A stretch of 64,000 nucleotides of DNA from Spirochaetia bacterium UBA5763 (lineage in GTDB: Bacteria; Spirochaetota; UBA4802; UBA5550), in contig DIEX01000019.1 of NCBI GenBank assembly GCA_002418835.1, positions 248,001 to 312,000 on the forward strand. Direction: 5' to 3'. Made by a program: the position numbers and the translations under genes. Shown piece after piece: positions 9,320-18,180 of this stretch (the stretch's first letter is position 1; the number at the start of each line of letters is the position of its first letter). The notes below the pieces were generated by a model that saw only the letters and a program-made list of their open reading frames with translations, ran no database searches and was not told the DNA's origin.

Positions 9320-10339
9320 ATGCCATCGGTTACAATTAAAAGGATACTCGTGATTGTGGTTGTAATAATCGGTTTCGCAGTCATTGTTAATATTTTATCA
9401 GATATAATAAGTGATGATAATGACGTGTATATTTCTGATAATTACGGAAACATAAACTATAATGATGTAAGAGAATACCTGGCTAAAGTTGATTTCAGTT
9501 CTGTAAAAAGCAGTGATTTATTCAGAAGCGGCACTGTTAATAAATATACATTGAAGTTTTTTAAGTATCTTCAGGGAAAATTTAAAGATATGGAGTTTAA
9601 TGAGCATATAGAGGCAGTACGTCAATATCTTCATACGCTTATGGATAGCAGAGAGGCAGATGAAATGCTCGGACTCTATAAAAAATTTATAGATTATGAA
9701 AAGCAGGTGGCCGCTGAACTGAATAACGCCGGTGAACTGAAATCATCTGGAGATTTGCTGCAAGTTTTAAAAAAAATGAAATCTTTGCAATATCAAATTT
9801 TTGGTAAAGAAAATGCAGAAATAATTTTCGGAACGATGATGAAGGCTCAGGAATATCCTATTCGCAGGGGGGGGGTTGTGAATGACAACGGGTTATATGC
9901 TTCTGAAAAACAAAAACTTCTGCAAAAATTGAATACAGATATGTGGGGCGATGAAGGTTCTAATGTTGAAAATTCAAGAAAGCCTTATACAGCATATACA
10001 GAAACTCTTTCTATTTATTCAAAAGACATGTCAGAAATGAGTGATAAACAGAAACAGGAGAAATTAACTGAAATAAGAAAGTCTATATTCCCGCCTGATG
10101 TTGTGCTCAGGCTTGAAGCTGTTGACAGCCGGATTGAAACTGAAAAAGAGAGAGACGCTCAATATCAGAAAGATTATAATGAAATTATGCAAAGAAACGA
10201 TATTTCAGAAAATGAGAAAAATATTGAAATCAGAAATTTGCAGAATAAAATTTACGGTGAAGATGCTGAATCAATAAGAAGAATGGACAATATTACAAAG
10301 AGTAGTGAGGAGTTAAAAAAGAATTATAAAATAAATTAG
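9320..10339 (+). CDS. Lipase-specific foldase (steric chaperone, Lif/LifO-like)
   Basis: 339 residues: N-terminal membrane anchor (IKRILVIVVVIIGFAVIVNIL) followed by a long, highly helical, charged periplasmic domain. LFRSGTVNKYTLKFFKYLQGKF near residues 65-86 matches the position and pattern of the family's RxxFDY motif, and the repeated helical hairpins fit the extended arms that clasp the lipase. Its position directly after a lipase strongly supports the assignment. AGGAGG ends three bases before the ATG. The frame contains a run of nine G (residues 183-186); loss or gain of one G would truncate the protein. The stop overlaps the stop of the convergent lnt gene by four bases. Confidence 0.8.
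   Translation: MPSVTIKRILVIVVVIIGFAVIVNILSDIISDDNDVYISDNYGNINYNDVREYLAKVDFSSVKSSDLFRSGTVNKYTLKFFKYLQGKFKDMEFNEHIEAVRQYLHTLMDSREADEMLGLYKKFIDYEKQVAAELNNAGELKSSGDLLQVLKKMKSLQYQIFGKENAEIIFGTMMKAQEYPIRRGGVVNDNGLYASEKQKLLQKLNTDMWGDEGSNVENSRKPYTAYTETLSIYSKDMSEMSDKQKQEKLTEIRKSIFPPDVVLRLEAVDSRIETEKERDAQYQKDYNEIMQRNDISENEKNIEIRNLQNKIYGEDAESIRRMDNITKSSEELKKNYKIN
9867..9875. repeat. G9 homopolymer inside the foldase gene
   Basis: Nine consecutive G on the coding strand, read as AGG GGG GGG GTT. It is a candidate slipped-strand (phase-variable) site and the longest G run I noticed in a coding region here. Confidence 0.8.
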
Positions 10340-11904
10340 ATTTTCTTTTTTTTTATTTCACGTGGTACGATGATGATGAGAATAAGAATGATAGAAATTA
10401 TTATAATCCAGTCACCTGTTTTTGAATAGAAAGATCTTTCTGTAAATACAGGGAGAACCCCATGAGAAATATCACGGGTGTTCAGCGGGATCATGGTGAT
10501 TGTCTCTCCGGCTGGTGATACTGCAAATGATATACCACTATTGGCTGCCCGTATTATACTTATCCTGTTCTCTATTGCGCGGGCAATAACAGCATACTGC
10601 TGTATATGAGGCACACTGCTGTCGCCGAACCATGAATCATTCGCAACATTAATCAGCAGATCTGCCCCTGAGCGTGCCTGCTTCCGTATCACTGAAGGAT
10701 AAATGGATTCAAAACAAATGGTGAATCCGGTTAAATTTTTCCCTGTTTTGTATATGCTTTTTGAAGTTCCTTCTGAAAATTTAGCGGGTGAATTCAAAAA
10801 AGATCCGGCGCTGTTGCCGAAAAAAGGGCGTTCAGAATAAGGGAATAGAATTTTTTTATCATAAATATATTCGAGTCCCTGTTTTCTCATAACAAAGATC
10901 GAGTTAAAAGTTTTGCCCTTGTTGTCCCTGCGTATTCCCCCGGTTATAAAAAATCCCGAATCATGAAGACCTCCTGATACACCGGACATTATATCATAAT
11001 TGATTTTATCAGATGAATTCAGCACAGTCTCCGGCCATATAGTAAAATCTGCATCTGCTATTTTATTTTTTGTTAATTGAATGTATGACTGGTATCTCGC
11101 CGCACTTGTAGATTCATTCCATCTGTCGTTAGATTCATCGTTCCCCTGAATAATGATGTATTTAATCTTTTCAAAGCTTTGGAACGACTCAGTAACATTT
11201 TTCTTTTTTAAAATACCGTAAGTCAGAATTGAAATCATAAAAATAAGAAGCAGAAGCATGTTGAATAAAAATTGAGTGTGAAATACCAGTTTATTTAGTT
11301 TTAAGAATATTGCGGATGTATATGATTCTTTTGGTGAATTTAAATTTTGAGATACATTTTGTCTTATTATAATCATGAATTCAGTGATGGCGGAGTTAAT
11401 CAGTATTACAATAAAAGTTATTCCGTGTATTCCCGTTAAGTCAGCAAGCTGGATGAATGGTGTATATACCTGGGTATAACCTGCAAGTCCCCACGGGAGC
11501 ATAAATGAAGATAGTTCTTTGAAGTAGTCAATGATGATCCAGACTGAAGCCGGGAGCAGCAGACGCTGATATGGATGTGCTTTATATGACCATTGAAGTA
11601 TTAACGCAAATATAGTATAGATTATAACATTCGGTAATATTATTGTGCAGAATATGAGCAGGAGCGGTACTAAAGGATTATCAGGAGATCCGATGTTTAT
11701 TGAATAATATAAAGGTTTGCTGAAATAAATAGATATCAGCAGTCCGAATAGAGCTCCTGCTGCTGCGTTTTTTTTAATTTCAGCCTGATGCGCGATTGAA
11801 TTAAACCAAGGAACAAATGCGATAAAAGCAATATAACCTGAAAAATTAAAGGGGAACGAAACAATAAAAAGGATAGCAGATAAGAAAGAATAAAAAAGAA
11901 ACAT
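10336..11904 (-). CDS. lnt: Apolipoprotein N-acyltransferase
   Basis: 522 residues. Transfers the third acyl chain to lipoproteins at the inner membrane, the last step of lipoprotein maturation in Gram-negatives. The N-terminal half has about six membrane segments; the C-terminal half is the nitrilase-fold domain with the catalytic triad Glu in FTIWPET, Lys in DKKILFPYSE and Cys in TICFESIYPS; a last transmembrane helix (WIIIISIILILIIIV) closes it. The gene follows the M23 peptidase by four bases and is last in the yggS-proC-M23-lnt operon. Confidence 0.92.
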   Translation of the reverse strand: MFLFYSFLSAILFIVSFPFNFSGYIAFIAFVPWFNSIAHQAEIKKNAAAGALFGLLISIYFSKPLYYSINIGSPDNPLVPLLLIFCTIILPNVIIYTIFALILQWSYKAHPYQRLLLPASVWIIIDYFKELSSFMLPWGLAGYTQVYTPFIQLADLTGIHGITFIVILINSAITEFMIIIRQNVSQNLNSPKESYTSAIFLKLNKLVFHTQFLFNMLLLLIFMISILTYGILKKKNVTESFQSFEKIKYIIIQGNDESNDRWNESTSAARYQSYIQLTKNKIADADFTIWPETVLNSSDKINYDIMSGVSGGLHDSGFFITGGIRRDNKGKTFNSIFVMRKQGLEYIYDKKILFPYSERPFFGNSAGSFLNSPAKFSEGTSKSIYKTGKNLTGFTICFESIYPSVIRKQARSGADLLINVANDSWFGDSSVPHIQQYAVIARAIENRISIIRAANSGISFAVSPAGETITMIPLNTRDISHGVLPVFTERSFYSKTGDWIIIISIILILIIIVPREIKKKKI

Positions 11905-11908
11905 CTAC

Positions 11909-12877
11909 CTACCAGAGGTATTTGATCGGATTAAGAGTTACTCCATGACGATAAACTGTATAGTGTAAATGGTTTCCTGTCGATCTCCCTGTTGAACCGA
12001 CTGCTGCAAGAACATCGCCCTGTTTTACCCACTGACCCTGTTTGGCAAATATCTTTGAACAGTGAGCATAGAATGTGGTGTATCCGTCATAATGCTGAAC
12101 AATAACTGTATACCCGAAACCTTCTTTCCATCCTGTAAAGAAGACCATGCCGTCTCTTACTGATTTTATAGGTGTTCCGTGATGAGTAGCAATATCAATG
12201 CCGTTATGAAATTCATAACCTTCTCCATATATTGGATTTACTCTTTCACCGAACATTGATGTAAAAAAACCTGTGTCTACAGGATCGAGAAATGCCATCT
12301 TATATCTATATATTTTTTCTATGCTGTCGTTAACAATCTGCGGTCTTGCTTTTTCAAAAAAAACTATTCTCATGTCATCCGGAGAAACTAATCTGAATAT
12401 TCCGGGTTTATAGTCCCCTTGAATTATGCTGTCTACTCCGATTAGTTTGTTCATACGTGAAACATCTCTATAATCGTCAAATGCAAAAAGAGTACCGTTT
12501 TTTGAAGGTATAACAATTGTCTGCCCCGGTTTAAGTTCCAGTGCTTTCAAATGCGGGTTTGCTGATATCAGGGTATCAATTGATATGCCGTAAGCACGTT
12601 TTATTGACCAGAGTGATTCATTTCCGGTTACTTTGTATATCTGCAGATGCACTCCCGGATTGTAAGGGTATTTATTTATGAATTCTATATAATCTTTTTC
12701 TGAAACAAATAAAGGGAAGCCATCTTTTGTGATGTATGAATCCTGGTTAATATAAACTTTTTTTAAGAAGAGATATGAAATTATATTGCCTGAAAATATT
12801 ACCAGAAGAGCAAAAATAAGCGCGCCAATTGCGTATCGCTTATACATTTCCAGCTGGTACATTGTAGGCATTGTCAT
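11909..12877 (-). CDS. LysM / M23 metallopeptidase, membrane anchored
   Basis: 322 residues: a membrane helix at about 15-37, a LysM peptidoglycan-binding domain at about 80-125 (VTGNESLWSIKRAYGISIDTLI, PGQTIVIPS) and a C-terminal M23 (LytM) domain. Zinc ligands are visible in HNGIDIA and HLHY, with the second-shell HYDGYTTFYAHC strand, so it should be an active endopeptidase for cell-wall crosslinks. The start overlaps the proC stop as ATGA, implying translational coupling. Confidence 0.9.
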   Translation of the reverse strand: MTMPTMYQLEMYKRYAIGALIFALLVIFSGNIISYLFLKKVYINQDSYITKDGFPLFVSEKDYIEFINKYPYNPGVHLQIYKVTGNESLWSIKRAYGISIDTLISANPHLKALELKPGQTIVIPSKNGTLFAFDDYRDVSRMNKLIGVDSIIQGDYKPGIFRLVSPDDMRIVFFEKARPQIVNDSIEKIYRYKMAFLDPVDTGFFTSMFGERVNPIYGEGYEFHNGIDIATHHGTPIKSVRDGMVFFTGWKEGFGYTVIVQHYDGYTTFYAHCSKIFAKQGQWVKQGDVLAAVGSTGRSTGNHLHYTVYRHGVTLNPIKYLW

Positions 12878-13674
12878 GAAGTTTTTTCCAGCTCCTTTGC
12901 TCTATTAAATGCGGATTCAACAGCATCAATGACTATTCCATTGAATCCGGCACGTTCAAGTGAATGTAAGGCTTGAATTGTGGTCCCACCGGGTGAAGCA
13001 ACTCTATCTCGCAACATAATTGGATTTTCCATTTTGTCAAGAAACATTTTTGCAGAACCGAATAATGTCTGACCCGCAAGGAGTAGCGCTTCGTTTCTTG
13101 ATAATCCCATTTTTACGCCCGCATCAGCAAGCGCCTGAATAAATGTGAATACATAGGCAGGTCCGCTTCCTGAAATTGCAGTTACAGCATTCATGTGCTT
13201 TTCTTCCATCGATAACACCCGGCCGGTGTATTCAAGAATGCGCATAACTGTTGTTATTTCTTCATTCGTAACATTATCTGTTACAGATATCACAGTCATT
13301 CCGCAGCCTGATAAAGCAGGTGTATTAGGCATAGCCCGGATGAGCTTTTTTTCTCCGGTAATCTTTTGCAGCGTTTCAAGTTTTACTCCTGCGGCAACAG
13401 ATAGAATAATTCCGGAGTAACTTTTTAATTTTTCTGCTACTTTTAATGTAGCATCAGGCTTAACAGAGATAATTAATAGATCTGAATCAGTTATCAGCTC
13501 CTCAATGCTGTCAGTTATTCTGATGCCTGTCTCATCTGCGATGCTTTCCAGTTTGTCAGTATTAGTGTCGTATGCTTTTATTAATGCAGGGGAGATCCCT
13601 TTACTTATGCCTGTTATAATTGCACTCCCCATGTTGCCTGTGCCTATTACTCCGATCCTGAAATCAGATTTCAT
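12874..13674 (-). CDS. proC: Pyrroline-5-carboxylate reductase
   Basis: 266 residues, normal length. Last step of proline synthesis, NAD(P)H-dependent. Rossmann nucleotide-binding loop GVIGTGNMGSA at residues 8-18; the C-terminal dimerisation/active-site region has AISGSGPAYVF and VASPGGTTIQAL. It is coupled to yggS upstream and to the M23 peptidase downstream by ATGA overlaps. A yggS-proC pairing is common in bacteria. Confidence 0.95.
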   Translation of the reverse strand: MKSDFRIGVIGTGNMGSAIITGISKGISPALIKAYDTNTDKLESIADETGIRITDSIEELITDSDLLIISVKPDATLKVAEKLKSYSGIILSVAAGVKLETLQKITGEKKLIRAMPNTPALSGCGMTVISVTDNVTNEEITTVMRILEYTGRVLSMEEKHMNAVTAISGSGPAYVFTFIQALADAGVKMGLSRNEALLLAGQTLFGSAKMFLDKMENPIMLRDRVASPGGTTIQALHSLERAGFNGIVIDAVESAFNRAKELEKTS

Positions 13675-14360
13675 CTGTTGTAACTCCTTTTCCCGAAAAT
13701 TGCTGTTCCGATTCTCAGCATTGTTGCTCCATGTTCAACTGCCATGAGATAATCACCTGACATCCCCATTGAGAGTTCTTTGAGATTAAGTGAAAGATTA
13801 CGGTTTATATTGATGAGGGTGTCGGCTGTTTCTTTAAATGACTTTTCTGCAAGTTTACTGTCATCGGTGAGCTGGCCTATTGACATCACTCCTTCCAGCC
13901 GGAGATTTTTAAGGCTTATAATATATTCCGCAAGTTTGACTGCTTCATCAGGTGATATGCCGCTTTTTGTTTCTTCTTCGGAAGTTTTTATCTGTATAAG
14001 AATACGTTGTATTTTATTATTTTTTAAAGCTTCATTATTAACTTTAAGGGCTGTTTCAACTTTATCTATTGAGTGAATCATTTCAAAAAGTTTTACAGCA
14101 TCTTTAGCTTTGTTTGTCTGAAGATGGCCCAGCATATGAAAGTTAAAATTGCCATGCAGATGAGGCAGTTTTAAAATAGCTTCCTGTACTTTGTTTTCTC
14201 CAAATAGTGTTATTCCTGAATCAATGGCTTCCTGAATGTCGGCGTATGGAAATGTTTTGGACACTGATATGATTTTTATATTATCCGGATTACGCCCTGT
14301 TTTAAGGGCTTTTTCATTAATTTCTTCTCTTATTCTTCTGTAATTATCAATTATATTCAT
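13671..14360 (-). CDS. yggS: PLP homeostasis protein YggS (YBL036C family)
   Basis: 229 residues, a single alanine-racemase-type TIM barrel that binds pyridoxal phosphate. The PLP lysine is Lys35 in IKIISVSKTF; other hallmarks are GENKVQEA, HMLGHLQTNK, LEGVMSIGQ and LSMGMSGDY. It is first in the four-gene minus-strand operon. A TTGACT box lies at 14449-14454 upstream, but I cannot define a good -10. Confidence 0.95.
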   Translation of the reverse strand: MNIIDNYRRIREEINEKALKTGRNPDNIKIISVSKTFPYADIQEAIDSGITLFGENKVQEAILKLPHLHGNFNFHMLGHLQTNKAKDAVKLFEMIHSIDKVETALKVNNEALKNNKIQRILIQIKTSEEETKSGISPDEAVKLAEYIISLKNLRLEGVMSIGQLTDDSKLAEKSFKETADTLININRNLSLNLKELSMGMSGDYLMAVEHGATMLRIGTAIFGKRSYNR

Positions 14361-14482
14361 AGCAGTTAAAATTATTTACATCAAAAGGATTATGTCTTAA
14401 AAAAAATATCAAATTATTTATAGTAAAATAAATAAGAATTCATGGCAGAGTCAACATGAATTTTGAATAAAAAATCCGGTTT

Positions 14483-16114
14483 TTATATATGATTTTTAAT
14501 GAATTTGATAAAAGATAATGTTTCTGTATCTAAGGGATTAAGCTTATGTGCTTTTTCTGCGGATTTTAATGAGCTGTTAAGATTACCTGTTTCGTATTCT
14601 ATCTGTGCTATATTTAACCATGTCCCATGATATGATGGAACAATCTCTGCGGCTCTCTTTAGAAGTTTAATTGACTCAGAGGGTGACAACGGGGTTAATA
14701 CATCTGCTGCTTTAAGGTATCCCCAAATATTGTCAGGGTATTGACTTATGATATTTTTGTACAGGAGTAAGGCTTTTTTATCATCACCTTTTTCGAAATA
14801 ATAATCACCTTCAAGAATGCCGGTCAGCCAGAAACCGCCGTTTTCATTTTTTCTGTTAGAAGCAAAATCTTTTTCATTATAAGCGGCTTTGGCTGATACC
14901 TTAACGCTCTCCCGGAGAATTTTTTTAATCCATTTTTCTGAAATTTTTCTGTCAGTGATATAAAGTCCGCTGTCATTTTTTTCATTCCAGATTGAATCGT
15001 TTATTTTACCTTCTTTTCGTGCTTTATTATAGAGAGCGGTACCGGGATAATATGCAACAGGAGAAACAATTGAATCATGGGGGAGAGATGCGTGAAGAAG
15101 AGATATTGTACTGCTTATGTCTTTTTCATCTTCGCCCTCCATACCTGCCATGAGATAGAAAGAGAGATATACACCTGCTTTTCTTGTAGCAGCAGATGCA
15201 CGTTTGATCTTTTCCAGTGAAGTCGATTTTTCGTAGAGCCTGAGAATTTTTTCAGAACCTGATTCTATTCCGAACTGAATATGTTCAAGGCCGCAGCTCT
15301 TCATGGCAGAGAGCATCTCAAAATCTATTGTGTCAACTCTTGCCTGGCAATTCCACATCATATATATTCCGCTTTCATTGAGAAGCCTGCAGAATTCAAG
15401 AACACGTTTTTTGTTAAGTGTAAAGTTGTCGTCCCTTATTGAGAAATAGACTATCCCGAATTTTTTCTGAATCGATTTGAGTTCATTAATGATATTTTCC
15501 GGACTCCGGTATGTTACTTTTTTCTCCCAGAAATATGGCGAAGAACAGTATGTACAGGAAGAGGGGCAACCGCGGGTTGTGATAATATAGCGGAACTGTT
15601 CATGTGGATTAACTCCGATCATCTGTCCGCTAAAAGCTGAAGCGCAGGGTATTGAATCAAGGTCAGCTATCCTTTCCTCCCTGAATACTGTTCCTTTGTG
15701 AAATTTTTCAGGGGATGCCAGAATTTTTGCTACAGCAATTTCCCCTTCTCCGCGGACTATAAAATCAATTTCCGGGCAGCTATTAAGAATCTGATCAGGA
15801 AGAAATGTGGGGTGCTGCCCTCCGGCAATTATAATTAAATCTTTTTTTATTTTTTTAAGCTCTTTGATAAACTTAAGTGACTCGTGGCGATTGAATGAAA
15901 AAATTGAAACAGTTACAGCATCAGGTTTTTCACGGAGTGTGATCTCCGCTCCCTTTAATGCGCCGTATTCTGAAAGGTTTACGAGAGTAACTGTGTGCCC
16001 CTCTCTTTCAAGAAAGGAAGCTATGGAAGGAACACCCGATGGCATCAGTGAGATAAAATAATCGTCTCTGTCTTTATATTCGCAGAGATAAGCACAGACA
16101 ACTCTCATCTGCAT
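14483..16114 (-). CDS. B12-binding-type radical SAM protein with C-terminal TPRs
   Basis: 543 residues. Residues 1-140 are a cobalamin-binding-like Rossmann domain (SGVPSIASFLEREGHTV, IIAGGQHPTF, FIVRGEGE). The radical SAM core follows, with the 4Fe-4S motif CPSSCTYC (CX3CX2C) near residue 185 and GIESGSEKIL later. The last 100 residues are tetratricopeptide repeats (DDKKALLLYKNII, GTWLNIAQIEYETGN). The reaction is unknown; this class includes methyltransferases and ring-forming enzymes. The ATG overlaps the end of the M15 peptidase gene by ten bases, so the two are co-expressed. Confidence 0.87.
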   Translation of the reverse strand: MQMRVVCAYLCEYKDRDDYFISLMPSGVPSIASFLEREGHTVTLVNLSEYGALKGAEITLREKPDAVTVSIFSFNRHESLKFIKELKKIKKDLIIIAGGQHPTFLPDQILNSCPEIDFIVRGEGEIAVAKILASPEKFHKGTVFREERIADLDSIPCASAFSGQMIGVNPHEQFRYIITTRGCPSSCTYCSSPYFWEKKVTYRSPENIINELKSIQKKFGIVYFSIRDDNFTLNKKRVLEFCRLLNESGIYMMWNCQARVDTIDFEMLSAMKSCGLEHIQFGIESGSEKILRLYEKSTSLEKIKRASAATRKAGVYLSFYLMAGMEGEDEKDISSTISLLHASLPHDSIVSPVAYYPGTALYNKARKEGKINDSIWNEKNDSGLYITDRKISEKWIKKILRESVKVSAKAAYNEKDFASNRKNENGGFWLTGILEGDYYFEKGDDKKALLLYKNIISQYPDNIWGYLKAADVLTPLSPSESIKLLKRAAEIVPSYHGTWLNIAQIEYETGNLNSSLKSAEKAHKLNPLDTETLSFIKFIKNHI

Positions 16115-16875
16115 TCGCTGCTGATTGAATTCACGTAGATCGGAGCGAGATTGCCTACATGTTCAACTCCTTTGAATGACAATTCTTTCCAGAAACCTGC
16201 TCCATTGCCGCTGTAAAGAGTATTCCAGTCTTGAAGGAATTGTTTAGACAAAGGGAGATATGACCAGTGCCATTTCTCCTCTTTATATCCTGTGTCGCGG
16301 CCAGCAGTATAGGGTTGATAAAATCCGTATTTCGAGGCATTGTTTAAAAGCCAGTGATAAATAATTTTACCTTCACCTTTGCTGTAGTATTCATTATTCA
16401 GACTGTTTATATCAAAATCAGTTCCCCAGTGATGACGCGATGTGCCGGGCATTGATGAATATTGAAGTATTAGTTCACCTTTTTTAACCGGGTCTTTTAT
16501 TTCGTTGATTGATGATATCCCGGTGATCTTTCTTCTCCCTGTCCATTTCTCCTCCCAAATCACTTTCTGCGAATTAAAATTTCTCGTAGCGCTGATTACT
16601 GAAATTTTTATCTCAGGATGATCTTTATGAAAATCCTTAAGCATAAGGGATAGGCTTTCTGCTGTTTCCTTCCGGAGATATTGGCCTTTTCTTGAAACAG
16701 GGATATCTGTTTTATCAAGATTTATGAACAGCGGATGTATGGATGGATCAAATTTACCTGTCACATAATTAAAAACAGGAATCATATAGATTCCTGTTTC
16801 TTCTGACATCGATATTCCGCTCAATGTGAGCAGAATTAAAAAGGGTGTAATAATTCTACATATTAATGACTGCAA
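16105..16875 (-). CDS. M15 (VanY-type) D-Ala-D-Ala carboxypeptidase
   Basis: 256 residues with a TTG start; this start is kept because it gives a signal peptide (LICRIITPFLILLTLSGIS). The zinc-peptidase motifs are present: SRHHWGTDFDI (His and Asp ligands) and EKWHWSY (catalytic Glu region and third His). The predicted role is trimming peptidoglycan stem peptides in the periplasm. It is co-transcribed with the downstream radical SAM gene, whose function may therefore also concern the envelope. Confidence 0.85.
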   Translation of the reverse strand: MQSLICRIITPFLILLTLSGISMSEETGIYMIPVFNYVTGKFDPSIHPLFINLDKTDIPVSRKGQYLRKETAESLSLMLKDFHKDHPEIKISVISATRNFNSQKVIWEEKWTGRRKITGISSINEIKDPVKKGELILQYSSMPGTSRHHWGTDFDINSLNNEYYSKGEGKIIYHWLLNNASKYGFYQPYTAGRDTGYKEEKWHWSYLPLSKQFLQDWNTLYSGNGAGFWKELSFKGVEHVGNLAPIYVNSISSECR

Positions 16876-16899
16876 AACAGGCCTGTTTGAGTTTGCTTA

Positions 16900-17079
16900 T
16901 CAATGTTCCATCTGGCTTGTTGCAGGTGGATATATACCTTTTTTTCTTCTGTAAATGGCAATACCGAACCTGATGCAACCTGACACACACACAAAACCGA
17001 CAATAATGCTTGCAATCACAATAAAGTTTCTCACCAGAAGGTGATATTCCAGCATAAAATCAATGATTGCTCTATCCAT
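16900..17079 (-). CDS. Small single-pass membrane protein, 59 residues
   Basis: Read directly from the sequence. AAGGAG lies seven bases before the ATG, a very good ribosome binding site. Residues about 18-43 are a hydrophobic segment (FIVIASIIVGFVCVSG, then CIRFGIAIY) followed by a basic RRKKG stretch, typical of a single membrane helix with a cytoplasmic tail. VSGC could also be read as a lipobox, but the long segment continuing past Cys makes this less likely. It lies just upstream of the M15/radical-SAM pair on the same strand. Function unknown. Confidence 0.6.
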   Translation of the reverse strand: MDRAIIDFMLEYHLLVRNFIVIASIIVGFVCVSGCIRFGIAIYRRKKGIYPPATSQMEH

Positions 17080-17362
17080 TTGAAACTCCTTGAAGATGGA
17101 CTATATTTTTATAAGAAATTATCATTAAAGATAATAATGTCAATATTAATTCATATAATTTTAAATAAAAAACCCCTCGTAGTATGTGATATATTTACCG
17201 TGGCACCATAGTATATCTGAGTTATAGCTGTTCTGTGGAACAGAGCTTAGGGACTCATGATTAATTTAAAAATAAAAGATAATTTTTAAACAGTTTTAGT
17301 ATTATTTAATCAGTTATATCTCTGCTGTTTATGTTGCTGGAAGAGGTTATTTAAGAGAATTT
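17080..17362. other. Intergenic region between divergent genes
   Basis: AT-rich spacer separating the 59-residue membrane protein gene (minus) from the PuuD-like gene (plus). It holds a small CTGTTC-TGTG-GAACAG hairpin near 17229-17246. I see no convincing gene or clear promoter pair. Confidence 0.5.
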
Positions 17363-18085
17363 ATGATAAAAACAGGTTTAACAATATCTATTGAGAAAAA
17401 TGGCAGCATTGAAGAGTATGCAATCCCTTCGGATTATGTAAGGGCAGTAGCAGGATGCGGGGCTATTCCTGTACTTATACCTCCTCTTGAAGATAAAGAT
17501 AAACTTGATCAGATAATTTCTGGAATCGACGGCATTATTATGACAGGTGGGGATGATATCTCCCCTGAAATGTATGGTGAAAAGAACACAGGACTATCGC
17601 GTAATACTTCGGGAATAAGAGACGAGGCGGAATTATATATTCTTGATAAAGTGCTGAATTCTGGGAAACCGGTGCTGGGAATTTGCAGAGGGTTTCAGCT
17701 TATAAACGTTTATTTTGGCGGTACACTTTACCAGGATCTGGAGAGCCAGTTCAGGATAGGGATAAATCACAGAAATATGTTTGTTAATCAGGAAGATCTT
17801 CACCATGAAGTCAGAATTGAGGAGGGGACCATGCTTTCTGAAGTAATAAGGAGCGAAAGATTTATGGTGAATTCAAGGCATCACCAGGGTGTAAAAAATC
17901 CCGGCAAGGGACTTGTGCAGTCAGCATTTTCAAGTGACGGGCTTATTGAGGCCGTGGAGCATCCTGAAATGAATATCATAGCAGTTCAATGGCATCCGGA
18001 AAACCTTGCAGGGCTTGGCGGGAAGTATAAAGCTCTTTTTCTTGATTTCATTAATCGCTGTGAACTGTCCGGAAGAAAGAAGTAA
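17363..18085 (+). CDS. Class I glutamine-amidotransferase-like hydrolase (peptidase C26, PuuD-like)
   Basis: 240 residues. Nucleophile Cys108 in GICRGFQ, with His211 and Glu213 in QWHPEN; MTGGDDISPEMYGE and the NSRHHQGVKNPGKG segment are typical of the gamma-glutamyl-GABA hydrolase branch. Enzymes of this branch cleave gamma-glutamyl amides. The two genes downstream encode a C39-like peptidase and an ATP-grasp ligase, so it may release or edit the product of a ligase in the same cluster (inference). No polyamine genes are nearby, so a true PuuD role is doubtful. Confidence 0.85.
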   Translation: MIKTGLTISIEKNGSIEEYAIPSDYVRAVAGCGAIPVLIPPLEDKDKLDQIISGIDGIIMTGGDDISPEMYGEKNTGLSRNTSGIRDEAELYILDKVLNSGKPVLGICRGFQLINVYFGGTLYQDLESQFRIGINHRNMFVNQEDLHHEVRIEEGTMLSEVIRSERFMVNSRHHQGVKNPGKGLVQSAFSSDGLIEAVEHPEMNIIAVQWHPENLAGLGGKYKALFLDFINRCELSGRKK

Positions 18086-18180
18086 ACATGTTTCAGCATA
18101 GGTAGGGAGCTTGAGTAACTGTAAGTATAGTATAAAGATAACAGGCATATATAGATGAAGCATCACAAAGGGGGAGCATA

